Shown: piece by piece, positions 19,109-28,830 of the stretch
Position numbering within the stretch: the stretch's first letter is position 1
Layout of the letters: the number at the start of each line of letters is the position of its first letter
NCBI RefSeq assembly: GCF_029774155.1
Contig: NZ_CP103833.1
Location: 744,001-808,000 of the forward strand
Source of the DNA: Actinobacillus arthritidis
Lineage (GTDB): Bacteria > Pseudomonadota > Gammaproteobacteria > Enterobacterales > Pasteurellaceae
Direction of reading: 5' to 3'
DNA: 64,000 bases
Notes under the pieces: model-generated
Database searches by the model: none
What the model saw: the letters and a program-made list of their open reading frames with translations, nothing else
What the model was told of the DNA's origin: nothing
Translations under genes and position numbers: made by a program

Positions 19109-21131
19109 CTAAATCTCCAACAACACCGCCTTTAACTGCCCAATTTTATCCCTTACCGCGCTGGCTTTTTCAAACTCGAGATCTTTGGCAAAATCTCGCA
19201 TTTGTTGTTCTAGCTGTTTGAATTCTTTTTCCAGCTCTTTGCGGGATTTTGGTTTGTAGGAATTTGTAGATTTTTCTTCAATTTTGACCGCTTGTTTGCC
19301 ACGTTTCGGCTTGTCGGTTTGTCCGATGTCGAGCAATTCGCCTACTTTTTTGTTGAGCGCTTGCGGGGTAATACCGTGCTCTTCATTGTATTTTTGTTGT
19401 TTTTCTCGGCGGCGTTCGGTTTCAGTGATCGCTTTTTGCATTGAGTTGGTAATGCGGTCGCCGTAGAGAATCGCTTTGCCGTTAAGATTACGAGCGGCAC
19501 GTCCGATAGTCTGAATTAATGAACGCTCGGAACGTAGAAAACCCTCTTTATCTGCATCTAAAATTGCCACGAGCGACACCTCTGGCATATCCAAGCCCTC
19601 ACGCAACAAGTTGATTCCCACCAACACATCGAACATTCCCATTCGCAAGTCGTGGATAATTTCCACCCGCTCGACCGTATCAATATCGCTATGCAAATAA
19701 CGCACACGCACGCCGTGTTCATCAAGGTAATCGGTTAAATCTTCCGCCATTTTTTTGGTTAGCGTAGTAATTAGTACACGTTCATCTACCGCCACTCGTT
19801 TGTGAATTTCGGACAGTACATCATCAACCTGCGTCGCAACCGGACGAACTTCGATGATCGGGTCTAATAATCCCGTTGGACGAACCACCTGATCCACTAC
19901 ATCGCCATTCGATTTTTCTAGCTCGTAGTTACCCGGTGTTGCCGATACATAAATCGTCTGCGGCGCAAGACGTTCAAATTCTTCAAAGCGTAATGGGCGG
20001 TTATCTAGTGCAGACGGCAAGCGGAATCCGTATTGCACCAGCGTTTCTTTTTCTTGCTCGGTCGCCTCGATACATACCGCCGATTTGCGGTACGGTAACG
20101 TGGCTTTCATCAATAATCAGCAAACCGTCCGCCGGCATATAATCGAACAAAGTCGGAGGCGGTTCACCCTCTTTTCTGCCTGACAGATAGCGTGAATAGT
20201 TTTCAATACCCGAGCAATAGCCCAGCTCATTCATCATTTCAATATCGAATTGCGTACGCTGGGTAATGCGTTGTTCTTCCAGCAATTTATTTTCCTTGAT
20301 GAAATACTCACGGCGTTCTACCAACTCTTGTTTGATTTCTTCAATCGCATTCAAAATGCGTTCACGAGGGGTAACGTAGTGGGTTTTCGGATAAATGGTA
20401 TAGCGAGGTACTTTGCCCAAACTATGTCCGGTAAGCGGATCAAATAACGAGAGACTTTCGATTTCATCGTCAAATAATTCGACACGTAACGCAATTTCAT
20501 CCGATTCAGCCGGGAAAATATCAATCACTTCGCCACGCACACGGAAAGTCGAACGCTGGAATGCTTGATCGTTACGGGTATATTGCAATTCGGCAAGACG
20601 AGCGAGGATCTCTCGTTGATCGATAATCGCTCCCACTTGCAAATGCAACATCATTTGCATATAAGCGTCCACATCCCCCAAACCATAAATCGCAGAAACA
20701 GAAGCAACTACAATGGTGTCTCGACGTTCAAGGAATGATTTGGTTGCCGAGAGTCGCATTTGTTCGATTTGTTCGTTAATCGACGCGTCTTTTTCGATAA
20801 AGGTATCGCTACTCGGCACATAGGCTTCCGGTTGGTAATAATCATAGTAAGACACGAAGTATTCCACTGCATTTTCAGGGAAGAAGGCTTTCATCTCCGC
20901 ATACAGCTGGGCGGCAAGCGTTTTATTCGGCGCAAGCAACATCGCAGGGCGATTGAGTTGAGCGATCACATTCGCAATGGTAAAGGTTTTACCCGAACCG
21001 GTTACCCCAAGTAACGTTTGATGCGCCAATCCGTCATTTAACCCTTCGGTCAATTTAGCAATCGCTGATGGCTGATCGCCAGAGGGTTTAAATGGGCTGT
21101 GTAAAATAAAAGGTTTGCCTTGCTTGCTCAT
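19109..21131 (-). CDS. uvrB: Excinuclease ABC subunit B (reading frame broken near 20050)
   Basis: DNA damage recognition helicase-like subunit of UvrABC. The N-terminal segment has Walker [11 protein letters not shown], the beta-hairpin [12 protein letters not shown] and motif [19 protein letters not shown]. The C-terminal segment has motif V/VI ([23 protein letters not shown]) and the UVR domain binding UvrC ([13 protein letters not shown]). The frame shifts within [13 protein letters not shown]; deleting one A from the A5 run at 20048-20052 restores a protein of about 673 residues. It is almost certainly intact in the cell. Confidence 0.93.
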
Positions 21132-21212
21132 ATAACATCCTATCCGAGAAAATTTATCGTTATTTTAACATAAGCAAGCGGTGAATTTTTTAAGAAAATT
21201 TGCAAATAAAAA

Positions 21213-21228
21213 TGTGAATTAGATCACA
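21213..21228. promoter_or_regulatory. CRP-binding site between uvrB and the efe locus
   Basis: TGTGA-ATTAGA-TCACA is a perfect CRP palindrome. It is 95 bases before the efeO/M-like gene and 82 upstream of uvrB. Its closeness to the Fur box suggests joint iron and carbon control of the iron locus. Confidence 0.6.
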
Positions 21229-21247
21229 AAATTACCAGCATTAATTT

Positions 21248-21266
21248 GATAATGATTATTAATAAG
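21248..21266 (+). promoter_or_regulatory. Fur box of the iron locus
   Basis: GATAATGATTATTAATAAG agrees with most positions of the Fur consensus GATAATGATAATCATTATC. It lies about 42-60 bases upstream of the efeO/M-like start, where Fe-Fur would block transcription. Confidence 0.75.
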
Positions 21267-21307
21267 AATATAGTTGCAACACTATATTTAGCTAAAAGGA
21301 CATTTTT

Positions 21308-22120
21308 ATGCAGTTAACAAAATTAGCGACTTTGCTTTCGGGTTTACTACTCACGACCCAATCTTTTGCTTTAGATTTAACGAAAGAAACCGAAGCATAT
21401 AAGCAATTTGTGGTTGAACAGATTGATCAATTAGTGACGGATACGGAAAAGTTTGTTGATTATTTAAACCAGAGCGATGTGCAAAAAGCAAAGCAAATTT
21501 ACCCGCTTGCACGAATGTATTTTGAACGTTCAGAACCGATTGCCGAAAGTTTTGGTGATTTAGATCCTCGCATTGATGCGCGTCTTGCTGATTTAACCGA
21601 AGAAGGTAAAACGGAAAAAGATTGGTCAGGTTTCCATAAAATCGAAAAAGTCTTATGGGAAAAAAATACGACCAAAGGTACAAAAGCTATTGCGGAACAG
21701 TTACTGAAAGACGTTAAAGAATTACGTGCGAAAATTCCGACGGCGGAAGTTACGCCTGAATTAATGATCACCGGTGCAGTCGATTTATTAAATGAGGTGT
21801 CCACTACTAAAGTAACCGGCGAAGAGGAAATTTTCTCTAAAACCGACCTTTACGATTTTAAAGCCAACATTGAAGGGGCAGAAAAAATCTATGAAATCTT
21901 TAAACCGCAATTAGACAAAACAGATGCGAAACTTTCGGCGGAAATTTCTGCTCGCTTTGTCGCGGTTAATACTTTACTGGCAAAACACAATAAAGCGAAA
22001 AACGGTTATGATTACGTAGCTTATAACACGCTGTCAAAAGCGGATGTGAAAGCACTAGCCGAAGCGGTAAACCAACTGGGCGAACCATTAGCCCAATTAG
22101 GCGTGCTATTAGAGAAATAA
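21308..22120 (+). CDS. efeO: EfeO/EfeM-like periplasmic iron-binding protein
   Basis: Signal peptide MQLTKLATLLSGLLLTTQSFA, followed by an imelysin/M75-type helical domain with the HxxE motif in WSGFHKIEKVLW. It lacks the N-terminal cupredoxin domain of E. coli EfeO, which makes it EfeM-like. The 270 residues are complete. It begins a three-gene unit behind a Fur box with a DyP peroxidase 14 bases downstream. The likely role is to bind ferrous or ferric iron in the periplasm and pass it to a permease, but no permease gene follows. Confidence 0.88.
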   Translation: MQLTKLATLLSGLLLTTQSFALDLTKETEAYKQFVVEQIDQLVTDTEKFVDYLNQSDVQKAKQIYPLARMYFERSEPIAESFGDLDPRIDARLADLTEEGKTEKDWSGFHKIEKVLWEKNTTKGTKAIAEQLLKDVKELRAKIPTAEVTPELMITGAVDLLNEVSTTKVTGEEEIFSKTDLYDFKANIEGAEKIYEIFKPQLDKTDAKLSAEISARFVAVNTLLAKHNKAKNGYDYVAYNTLSKADVKALAEAVNQLGEPLAQLGVLLEK

Positions 22121-22134
22121 GGTAGGAATAAATT

Positions 22135-23327
22135 ATGGCAGACACACATTCTCGCCGTGATTTTCTAAAAAATACCGCATTGGTAGGAGCTGGCTTATTG
22201 TCGTCCGCTCCTACTTTTGCTTTAGAATCACGACAACTTAGCTCACACGCACAGAATCAATATCCTTTTTACGGTCAACATCAAGCCGGTATCGTCACCC
22301 CTGCACAAAAACATATCTATTTCCTTGTCTTAGATTTAGATACGACCGATATTGCAAAAGTGAAAGCGATTTTTCAAACTTGGACAAGTTATAGCCGTAA
22401 TTTGACACAAGGTAAAAATGTAAGCCCCTATAGCAATAATGCCTATGTTCCGCCTGCGGATACCGGTGAAGCGGATAGCTTAGATCCGCTACATCTCACA
22501 CTCACTTTCGGCATAAGTGCCGCTTTCTTTAAAAAGTTAGGTATTGAAAAACATAAGCCGACTGAATTACAAGATTTACCGCACTTTCCTCGTGATCAAT
22601 TGCAAGCCGAATTTAGTGGTGGCGATATATGTATTCAAGCCTGTGCCGATGATCCTCAAGTTGCATTCCATGCGGTGCGTAATTTAGTGCGTGCGGCTCG
22701 TGGTGAAGTCAAAATGAAATGGTCGCAGATGGGCTTTAACTCGTTTTTAAATAATGAAACGCCGCGTAACTTATTTGCATTTAAAGACGGTACGGCAAAT
22801 ACCGAGAGTTTAAAAGATCAGGATAATGTAGTCTGGGTACAAAACGGTTGGCTAAAAGGCGGCTCTTATTTAGCGGTTCGGCGTATCAAAATGTTCTTAG
22901 AAACCTGGGATCGCACGCATTTAAAATCACAGGAAGAAACCTTCGGCCGTTATCGCGATTCTGGCGCGCTCTCGGCTATAAACACGAATTTGAAAAATTC
23001 GATCTGGCGAAAAAAGACGATAAAGGTAATCCTATCATACCGGAAATTTCACATACGCACCTTGCCCATAAAACGGGGGTAAAAATGCTCAGACGTTCAT
23101 TCTCTTACGCCAGCGGTATTGATGATAAAGGGCAATTTGACTCGGGCTTACTGTTTATTTCGTTCCAACAAAGCCCCGAGCAATTTATCAAAGTACAAAA
23201 CGCTTTGGGTAATATCGACAAAATGAACGAATATATTACCCATATCGGTAGCGGCTTATTTGCCTGCTTTGCCGGTGTAAAAGATGAAAACGACTATCTT
23301 GGCAAAGCCTTGTTTGATTTACTCTAA
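22135..23327 (+). CDS. efeB: DyP-type peroxidase / deferrochelatase EfeB (reading frame broken near 22968)
   Basis: Tat-exported haem peroxidase linked to iron uptake. The twin-arginine signal SRRDFLKNTALVGAGLL opens the protein. The family's FKDGTAN (distal Asp) and WDRTHLKSQEETFGRYRDSGA follow. The frame then shifts; the second segment continues LGYKHEFEKFD, ISHTHLAHKTG and the proximal region RRSFSYASG. Restoring one C near 22968 gives APLG as in homologues and a protein of about 397 residues. Coupled closely to the upstream EfeO-like gene. Confidence 0.9.
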
Positions 23328-23339
23328 GGAAAATAGTAA

Positions 23340-23957
23340 ATGACATTTAAAAAATTAATCATCATTCCTCTGCTCTTTGCTAGTTCAATCACATTAGCGA
23401 AAGTAGACGTTAGCCCGTTATTCGTACAGCTTTCTGAAGCAATGGCAGAACTTAAAAAAGGTAAAATTACAAAATCTCAGCAAAATTTGACCGCTTTACA
23501 GCAAGCATTTAATCAGTTTCAAGTAGATTCGGAAGTGAGCAAAAACGTAGCGAACGCTTTAAACCAAGCGATTAAAACTACGGATGTAGACAACTTGGAA
23601 AATGTTGCTAAGCATCTATATCGTTTTGAAAAAGCACAAAACCCGGTGGACTATGCGGCTAAACAGCAAACTTTCGTTAAACAAATGGTCCCGCTTTATC
23701 AAAATTTGCGACTTGCGGTACAAACCCAAAAGATTAAGCAGATTAGAATGGCGGCAAGCCATTTCGGTAAGAATTGGGCAAAATATGAAAAACCGATACG
23801 TGAGATGAGTTTAACTCACTATGGTAAATTTGAACGTTCACTCGGATTAATGCGGATTGCGATTACCGCTGAAAAACCGGATATGGCTAAGATTGAACGG
23901 CGAGTAGCTGAATTAGGCAAAGTAATGGCTGAGTTTAGCCAATTTAAAGTGCAATAA
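23340..23957 (+). CDS. Periplasmic protein of the iron locus, related to the N-domain of long FTR1 permeases
   Basis: A 205-residue protein with signal peptide MTFKKLIIIPLLFASSITLA and an all-helical mature part containing NWAKYEKPIREMSLTHYGKF. This resembles, from memory, the periplasmic N-terminal domain carried by long bacterial FTR1/EfeU iron permeases, but here it ends before any membrane helices and a terminator follows. It is 12 bases after efeB, so it belongs to the operon. It may be a stand-alone iron-handling protein or the remains of a split permease gene. Confidence 0.6.
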   Translation: MTFKKLIIIPLLFASSITLAKVDVSPLFVQLSEAMAELKKGKITKSQQNLTALQQAFNQFQVDSEVSKNVANALNQAIKTTDVDNLENVAKHLYRFEKAQNPVDYAAKQQTFVKQMVPLYQNLRLAVQTQKIKQIRMAASHFGKNWAKYEKPIREMSLTHYGKFERSLGLMRIAITAEKPDMAKIERRVAELGKVMAEFSQFKVQ

Positions 23958-23967
23958 TTCAGATAAA

Positions 23968-23996
23968 GCAAAGGGCGTTTAACACGCCCTTTTCCC
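23968..23996. terminator. Terminator between the iron locus and rnm
   Basis: AAGGGCGT and ACGCCCTT arms with a TTAAC loop and flanking A and T runs, between convergent genes. Confidence 0.8.
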
Positions 23997-24815
23997 TTAA
24001 AACAAATCCCAAATCGGTTTGCAATCTGCCGGCAGTGTTAGACCTCTGCCAAGCTCAATCCAACCGGTCGGGTAATGGAAATCCGAACCGACCGAAGCAT
24101 ATAAATCAAACTCTTTTGCCCAACGAGCGATCAGTTGGCGTTGATCCGGTGTTTGCCCGCGACCAGCAACTTCAATACCGTCACCGCCGGCTAATTTAAA
24201 GTCAGCGATTAAGCGGCGAATCCAACGTCCGGTTAATTTATAACGCAACGGATGAGCAATACAAATCACACCGCCGGCTTGATGGGTGACTTCAATCGCT
24301 TCTTCTAAACTGCACCACATTGGCTTAACGTAAGCCAGCTTACCGCCACCGAGATATCTTTTAAAAGCGTGTTCGATATTTCGCACATGACCGTTTTCGT
24401 GTAAAAAACGGCCGTAATGTGCACGGGTAACTTCTCCGCTTGCTAACGCTTTTGCCCCTTCGTAAGCATTTGGAATACCGGCCTTTGCAAGTTTCTCGCC
24501 GATTTCGACCGCTCTTTGCTCACGTAATAACGCCTGCTTATCTAACAATGCAACCAATGCAGGATGCGTATCATCGACATTTAATGCGGCAAGATGGATA
24601 CTTTTACCTTCCCAAACGATAGAAATCTCTACGCCGGCAATCAAGCGAATCGGCTGGCCCTGTGCCGCTTGCTTCGCTTCTTGAATCCCTGCCACGGTAT
24701 CGTGATCGGTTAAGGCAAGCATTTCGATTTGTTGCTCTAACGCACGCTGAACCAGTTCGGCCGGGCTAAGCATACCGTCCGATGCGGTACTGTGTGAATG
24801 TAAATCATATTTCAT
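23997..24815 (-). CDS. rnm: PHP-domain 5'-3' exoribonuclease RNase AM (YciV/TrpH family)
   Basis: The PHP metal-binding motifs are clear: DLHSHSTASDG near the start, LTDHDTVAG (HDT), an internal CIAHPLRY and the C-terminal VGSDFHYPTGW. These match YciV/TrpH, shown in E. coli to remove 5' ends of RNA, including 5S and 23S precursors and short oligonucleotides. The 272 residues are normal. It starts 3 bases after the UDG-like gene, making the third gene of an sbcB-udg-rnm unit. Confidence 0.85.
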   Translation of the reverse strand: MKYDLHSHSTASDGMLSPAELVQRALEQQIEMLALTDHDTVAGIQEAKQAAQGQPIRLIAGVEISIVWEGKSIHLAALNVDDTHPALVALLDKQALLREQRAVEIGEKLAKAGIPNAYEGAKALASGEVTRAHYGRFLHENGHVRNIEHAFKRYLGGGKLAYVKPMWCSLEEAIEVTHQAGGVICIAHPLRYKLTGRWIRRLIADFKLAGGDGIEVAGRGQTPDQRQLIARWAKEFDLYASVGSDFHYPTGWIELGRGLTLPADCKPIWDLF

Positions 24816-24818
24816 GCG

Positions 24819-25409
24819 TTAAAGTAATCCTGCTTGAATAAAAAATTGTCGATATGCTTCGATTTTCTTGGCTAAACTCAATGGATAAGCCCGAGAAGTA
24901 GAAGGCAAACGGTAAAGAAAAAGTTCCCTATCAGCACAGTATGGATAGGGAATCCATTCATTCGTTTTCGGTGCTTTTATTTTTTCATTTAATAAACCGA
25001 GTAACGTATCTGTTGCCAAACCACCGGTGGTAAAAATCCATTTTACATGGGGTAAGGTTGTTAATAATTGAGGCATATCTACCGGATCAACGATTTTTAA
25101 ATCCTTATCCGATGCATTGCCTTTTAAGCGAATTGCCGTTTGTGCCGAGGAACACAACGCAATGCCCTTTTCTCGTAAAAACGCTTCGATTTTTTGAGGG
25201 TCAAAACGTTTCTCATCACCAACACGGAAATAGTCGGTATCATCATAGAAAACCGCTCCCATAATACGCCACATATCATTTTGAAAATTTGGGTAATGAA
25301 ATTCCATACAGCGTTTTTCGCCTGTTGGCGGAAAAGTCCCCATCATCACTACAGTAGCAGATTCTGGTAAAACCGGTTGAAACGGGTGATGTTCTAAAGG
25401 TTGTTGCAT
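24819..25409 (-). CDS. Uracil-DNA glycosylase superfamily protein
   Basis: 196 residues from ATG 25409, which has GGAGAG upstream; a TTG five codons earlier is less likely. VVMMGTFPPTGEKRCMEFHYP and CSSAQTAIRLKGNASD resemble the UDG-like alpha/beta fold, where the first loop activates water and holds the base. A terminal TTGGLATDTLL and LPSTSRAYPLS (in place of the usual HPS-type motif) support this. No activity can be assigned from sequence. It sits between sbcB and rnm in a nucleic-acid-processing operon. Confidence 0.6.
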   Translation of the reverse strand: MQQPLEHHPFQPVLPESATVVMMGTFPPTGEKRCMEFHYPNFQNDMWRIMGAVFYDDTDYFRVGDEKRFDPQKIEAFLREKGIALCSSAQTAIRLKGNASDKDLKIVDPVDMPQLLTTLPHVKWIFTTGGLATDTLLGLLNEKIKAPKTNEWIPYPYCADRELFLYRLPSTSRAYPLSLAKKIEAYRQFFIQAGLL

Positions 25410-25425
25410 AGCCGTTCTCTCCAAC

Positions 25426-26973
25426 TTATTTGATCAGTGCTTTGAGCATTGCTAATTTTGCCGCTTTGTCCACACCTTGTTCCGCCACTTGATTTAAGGC
25501 TGAAACCAGTTGTTCATCACTCTGTGCATTACCGGTATGTTTAACCATTTGAAATTCAGCAATTTGAGCAAGATAAGCAGTCAAATCTTCCAATAATTTT
25601 ACCTTTTCTGGATTATCGTGATGAATTTGGAATAAGTTATCAATCGCTTCGGCAAATTGTGCCGATTTGGCATCTATCTGCTGATGACAATATTTCTGCC
25701 ATTTGATTTGCTCGGCTCGGCTCAATGTTTCAGGATAATGTCTAGCTCGATAATGGAATAACAAAGCTTCTACTCGTTCATCGGCAAACTGTAAGCCGTG
25801 ATGTGCCAATTCTTGCGGCGGTAATGTGCGTAAAATCGCCATATTATTTTTATCCGCCGGTGAGAAGAAACCGTCATATAGCGTGGTTTCCACATTCGCA
25901 GAAGGCTCAAAACTCCGTTCTTCCATAAAAATTTCGGTCACTTTTTCACGCACTAAACTTTTATTCGCTTTCAGTAATTTGAGATTTTCCAAGCAACGCT
26001 CACGATCAATGCCTAAGCGAGCCGCATTTTCAGGCAACAACACTTTTGCCGGCGCAATAATCGGACAGCGGTTGATATGTACGCCTTTTAATGGCACGGG
26101 TGCAACATTTTCCGCCAATTCTTCTTTTTTAGTGTATAGACGGGTACGTAATTCTTCCGCTGAATCCGTCAGTAAGGCACTAACATCACCCGAGAGATCA
26201 CAGCATAACACTTGATTTTGATTGGTCGGATGCCATGCAATCGGTGCGATCCATGCGGCATTACCTCGTGCATTACCGAACATACCGGAAACATGTACTA
26301 ATGGGGTCATTTCACCGGTATCAATCATTTTCTCAATTTCTTTCTTACCACGATTTTCAAAGAAAAATTGGAAAAGTTTCGGCTGTTTTTGCTTAATCAA
26401 TTTTGCCATCGCAATCGTGGCATAAACGTCCGCCATTGCATCGTGTGCATTTTCGTGGGCAATGCCGTTTACTTTGGTCAAATTCTCTAATTTGAAATTT
26501 GGTACACCGTTTTCATCTGTTACCCATTTTATTCCGTCCGGGCGCAGGGCGTAACAAGCTCGAACAAGATCCAATAGATCCCAGCGCGAATTGCCGTTTT
26601 TCCAGCTATATTCATACGGGTCAAAGAAATTACGGAAAAAAGTATAACGGGTCATTTCATCGTCATAACGAATATTGTTATAGCCTAAAATGCAAGTGTT
26701 AGGTTGGCTAAATTCAGCGTGAATACGCACAGCAAATTCCGGTTCTGGAACACCCTCATTGTTACATTGTTGCGGAGTAATCCCGGTTACCATCACCGCT
26801 TCGGGCGAGGGTAAATAATCCGGTGTTTGCTTACAATAAAACATCACCGGATCACCGATGATGTTAAAATCACTATCAGTACGAATACCAGCAAATTGCG
26901 CCGGACGATCTAACGCCGGACTCACACCGAAACTTTCATAATCATAAAAGAAAAAAGTAAGATTTTTATTCAT
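25426..26973 (-). CDS. sbcB: Exodeoxyribonuclease I
   Basis: 3'-5' single-strand DNA exonuclease used in mismatch repair and recombination. The DEDD exonuclease core is visible: FFYDYESFGVSP (first D, E), NIRYDDEMTRYTFFRN (D) and NAHDAMADVYATIAM (H, D). The helical C-terminal domain runs to KAAKLAMLKALIK. I start at MNKNLTFFFYDYE (26973), as in homologues; a TTG start four codons earlier is possible. The downstream gene begins 16 bases later. Confidence 0.94.
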   Translation of the reverse strand: MNKNLTFFFYDYESFGVSPALDRPAQFAGIRTDSDFNIIGDPVMFYCKQTPDYLPSPEAVMVTGITPQQCNNEGVPEPEFAVRIHAEFSQPNTCILGYNNIRYDDEMTRYTFFRNFFDPYEYSWKNGNSRWDLLDLVRACYALRPDGIKWVTDENGVPNFKLENLTKVNGIAHENAHDAMADVYATIAMAKLIKQKQPKLFQFFFENRGKKEIEKMIDTGEMTPLVHVSGMFGNARGNAAWIAPIAWHPTNQNQVLCCDLSGDVSALLTDSAEELRTRLYTKKEELAENVAPVPLKGVHINRCPIIAPAKVLLPENAARLGIDRERCLENLKLLKANKSLVREKVTEIFMEERSFEPSANVETTLYDGFFSPADKNNMAILRTLPPQELAHHGLQFADERVEALLFHYRARHYPETLSRAEQIKWQKYCHQQIDAKSAQFAEAIDNLFQIHHDNPEKVKLLEDLTAYLAQIAEFQMVKHTGNAQSDEQLVSALNQVAEQGVDKAAKLAMLKALIK

Positions 26974-27066
26974 TGATCGCTTCAAATTTAGGAAAATTAG
27001 CTACATTGTAACATAGCTAAGCGGTTACATTTGTAGGAAATTTTACAAATTAAGGGAATTACAGGC

Positions 27067-27105
27067 ATAAAAAAACCCGGCATCAAAATCAATACGATGC
27101 CGGGG
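27067..27105 (-). terminator. Terminator downstream of clcA
   Basis: CCCGGCATC and GATGCCGGG arms with a T7 run on the minus strand. It lies about 105 bases past the clcA stop; the intervening stretch could hold a 3'-UTR-derived small RNA. Confidence 0.85.
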
Positions 27106-27207
27106 GAGGTCTTACCTAAGGAAATGAAAAAAACTACTTGAATTCTGTCAGTTAGCGTTATCTCAGACTCAGCCATTTTGAAAAAGTTCAGAATATTTTT
27201 AATTTTT

Positions 27208-28614
27208 TTAGTTTTTATTTATATTCCCTTGTTTTAATAACGTTTTCTCACGCTTCTCATCTTCTTGTACTCTATGTCTAAAACGCCCTGCGGCAAGATG
27301 GTAAAACGGTTTTGGACAAAAATAACGAGAAACAATGGATGAAATTAAACTTGCAATCAGTACCCAAAAAAGAACCGGTTGGTCGCCCGTCATTTCCATT
27401 ACTACAACACTTGCACTCACAGGTGATTGCGTTGCACCGGCAAGAAAAGCCGCCATACATAACAATACCAATAACCTTTGATCGACTAAACCACCGCTAA
27501 AAAACCATATCTCGCTCCCAATGCCTGCTCCGATAGTGAGTGATGGGGTAAATATACCGCCGGCAATACCAGTCCAATAAGTTGTTACTGTTGCAAAAAG
27601 TTTTGCAATTCCGACCGCTTGCGGTGTTATTTCTTCCCCTTCTAATGCCCTTGCCACAATATCATAGCCTGTTCCGTAGGTTTGACCTTGCGTATAATGT
27701 CCTAATCCGGCTAGCACAATGCCTAAGATAAATGCGATATAAATAGGATGACGACGAATCCAACCTCGAATTTTAGGTGGAGAAACACCAGCAACGCCTT
27801 TTGCTAATAAACGGGCAAATATACCGCCTAATACGCCACAGATAACACCGCACAACGCAACCCATAAGATCATTTTAGGGACAGAAGATGCGCCTTGATA
27901 CTGGGGAAAATAAGGATTATTTCCTTCAATCGCAATTAAAATAAACCCTGAGGCTAAAACACCAAGAACAACTCGTCTGCCCCAACGTAATAATACGCCT
28001 CGTCCTAATTCCTCAATAGCAAAAATCACACCGGCAAGCGGTGCGTTAAAGGTCGCCGCCAGCCCACCGCCAGCACCAGTCGCCATGAGCTCGTTTGCAC
28101 TTAAACCTTTAAAAGCATACCCATGTTTATGGCAAAAATTACCCCATGCCAACATTACCGCCGCACCGACTTGTACAGAGGGACCTTCACGTCCAACTGA
28201 TGCACCGCACACCATCGCTAAGAAAGTCAGCGGAATTTTCCATAATGTTTGCCCAAATGTCACCAACTTACTTTTTATTTCACCATGCGGTAAACTCATA
28301 GAAGCAATCACTTGGGGGATACCACTTCCTGCTACATAAGGCGTAAACTTTGCAGTAAACCAAGCAAGAAAAGCCATACCAAACGGCATCACAATCCAAA
28401 CCGCTAACGGATATGCGGCAGTCCATTGAGCATTTAAATGCAAACCAAACTCGGCTAACTTAGCAAAACCTAGAGAAAAGAAAGCGACTAAAGTCGCACC
28501 AATAAACAAACACGTAAATTCAACACTTTTTCGAGATATTTTACGCGTTTGATGAATTTTTCTATGCAAAAAACGGCGTAATTTTACAGAGAGGGAATTA
28601 GGGTAAGTAAACAT
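27208..28614 (-). CDS. clcA: ClC-family chloride channel / H+-Cl- exchange transporter
   Basis: Integral inner-membrane protein of 468 residues with about ten hydrophobic segments. The Cl- selectivity sequences GSGIP (96-100) and GREGP (141-145, with the gating glutamate) are present, and the later AGGIFTPSLTIGAG is the third signature. E. coli ClcA aids acid resistance by exchanging two Cl- for one H+. It is transcribed alone, divergently from asnS. The ribosome site is weak (TTGAG). Confidence 0.9.
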   Translation of the reverse strand: MFTYPNSLSVKLRRFLHRKIHQTRKISRKSVEFTCLFIGATLVAFFSLGFAKLAEFGLHLNAQWTAAYPLAVWIVMPFGMAFLAWFTAKFTPYVAGSGIPQVIASMSLPHGEIKSKLVTFGQTLWKIPLTFLAMVCGASVGREGPSVQVGAAVMLAWGNFCHKHGYAFKGLSANELMATGAGGGLAATFNAPLAGVIFAIEELGRGVLLRWGRRVVLGVLASGFILIAIEGNNPYFPQYQGASSVPKMILWVALCGVICGVLGGIFARLLAKGVAGVSPPKIRGWIRRHPIYIAFILGIVLAGLGHYTQGQTYGTGYDIVARALEGEEITPQAVGIAKLFATVTTYWTGIAGGIFTPSLTIGAGIGSEIWFFSGGLVDQRLLVLLCMAAFLAGATQSPVSASVVVMEMTGDQPVLFWVLIASLISSIVSRYFCPKPFYHLAAGRFRHRVQEDEKREKTLLKQGNINKN

Positions 28615-28830
28615 AGCTCAAGATATATAAAAAATTTTTGTTAAGGATAAAGATTCATTAAGGATTTGCAATATTTTTTCCCTTCATTTTTTCCTCAAGT
28701 CAAAACAAATATTATAATCCAACGTAAATATCCAAAAAAATCGACAATTTCCTTTATTTCCTTACTTATTCTTGTAAAATACCGAACGATCATTTTCTAT
28801 AAAAACTCACAATAAAGATTGAGGTATTCA

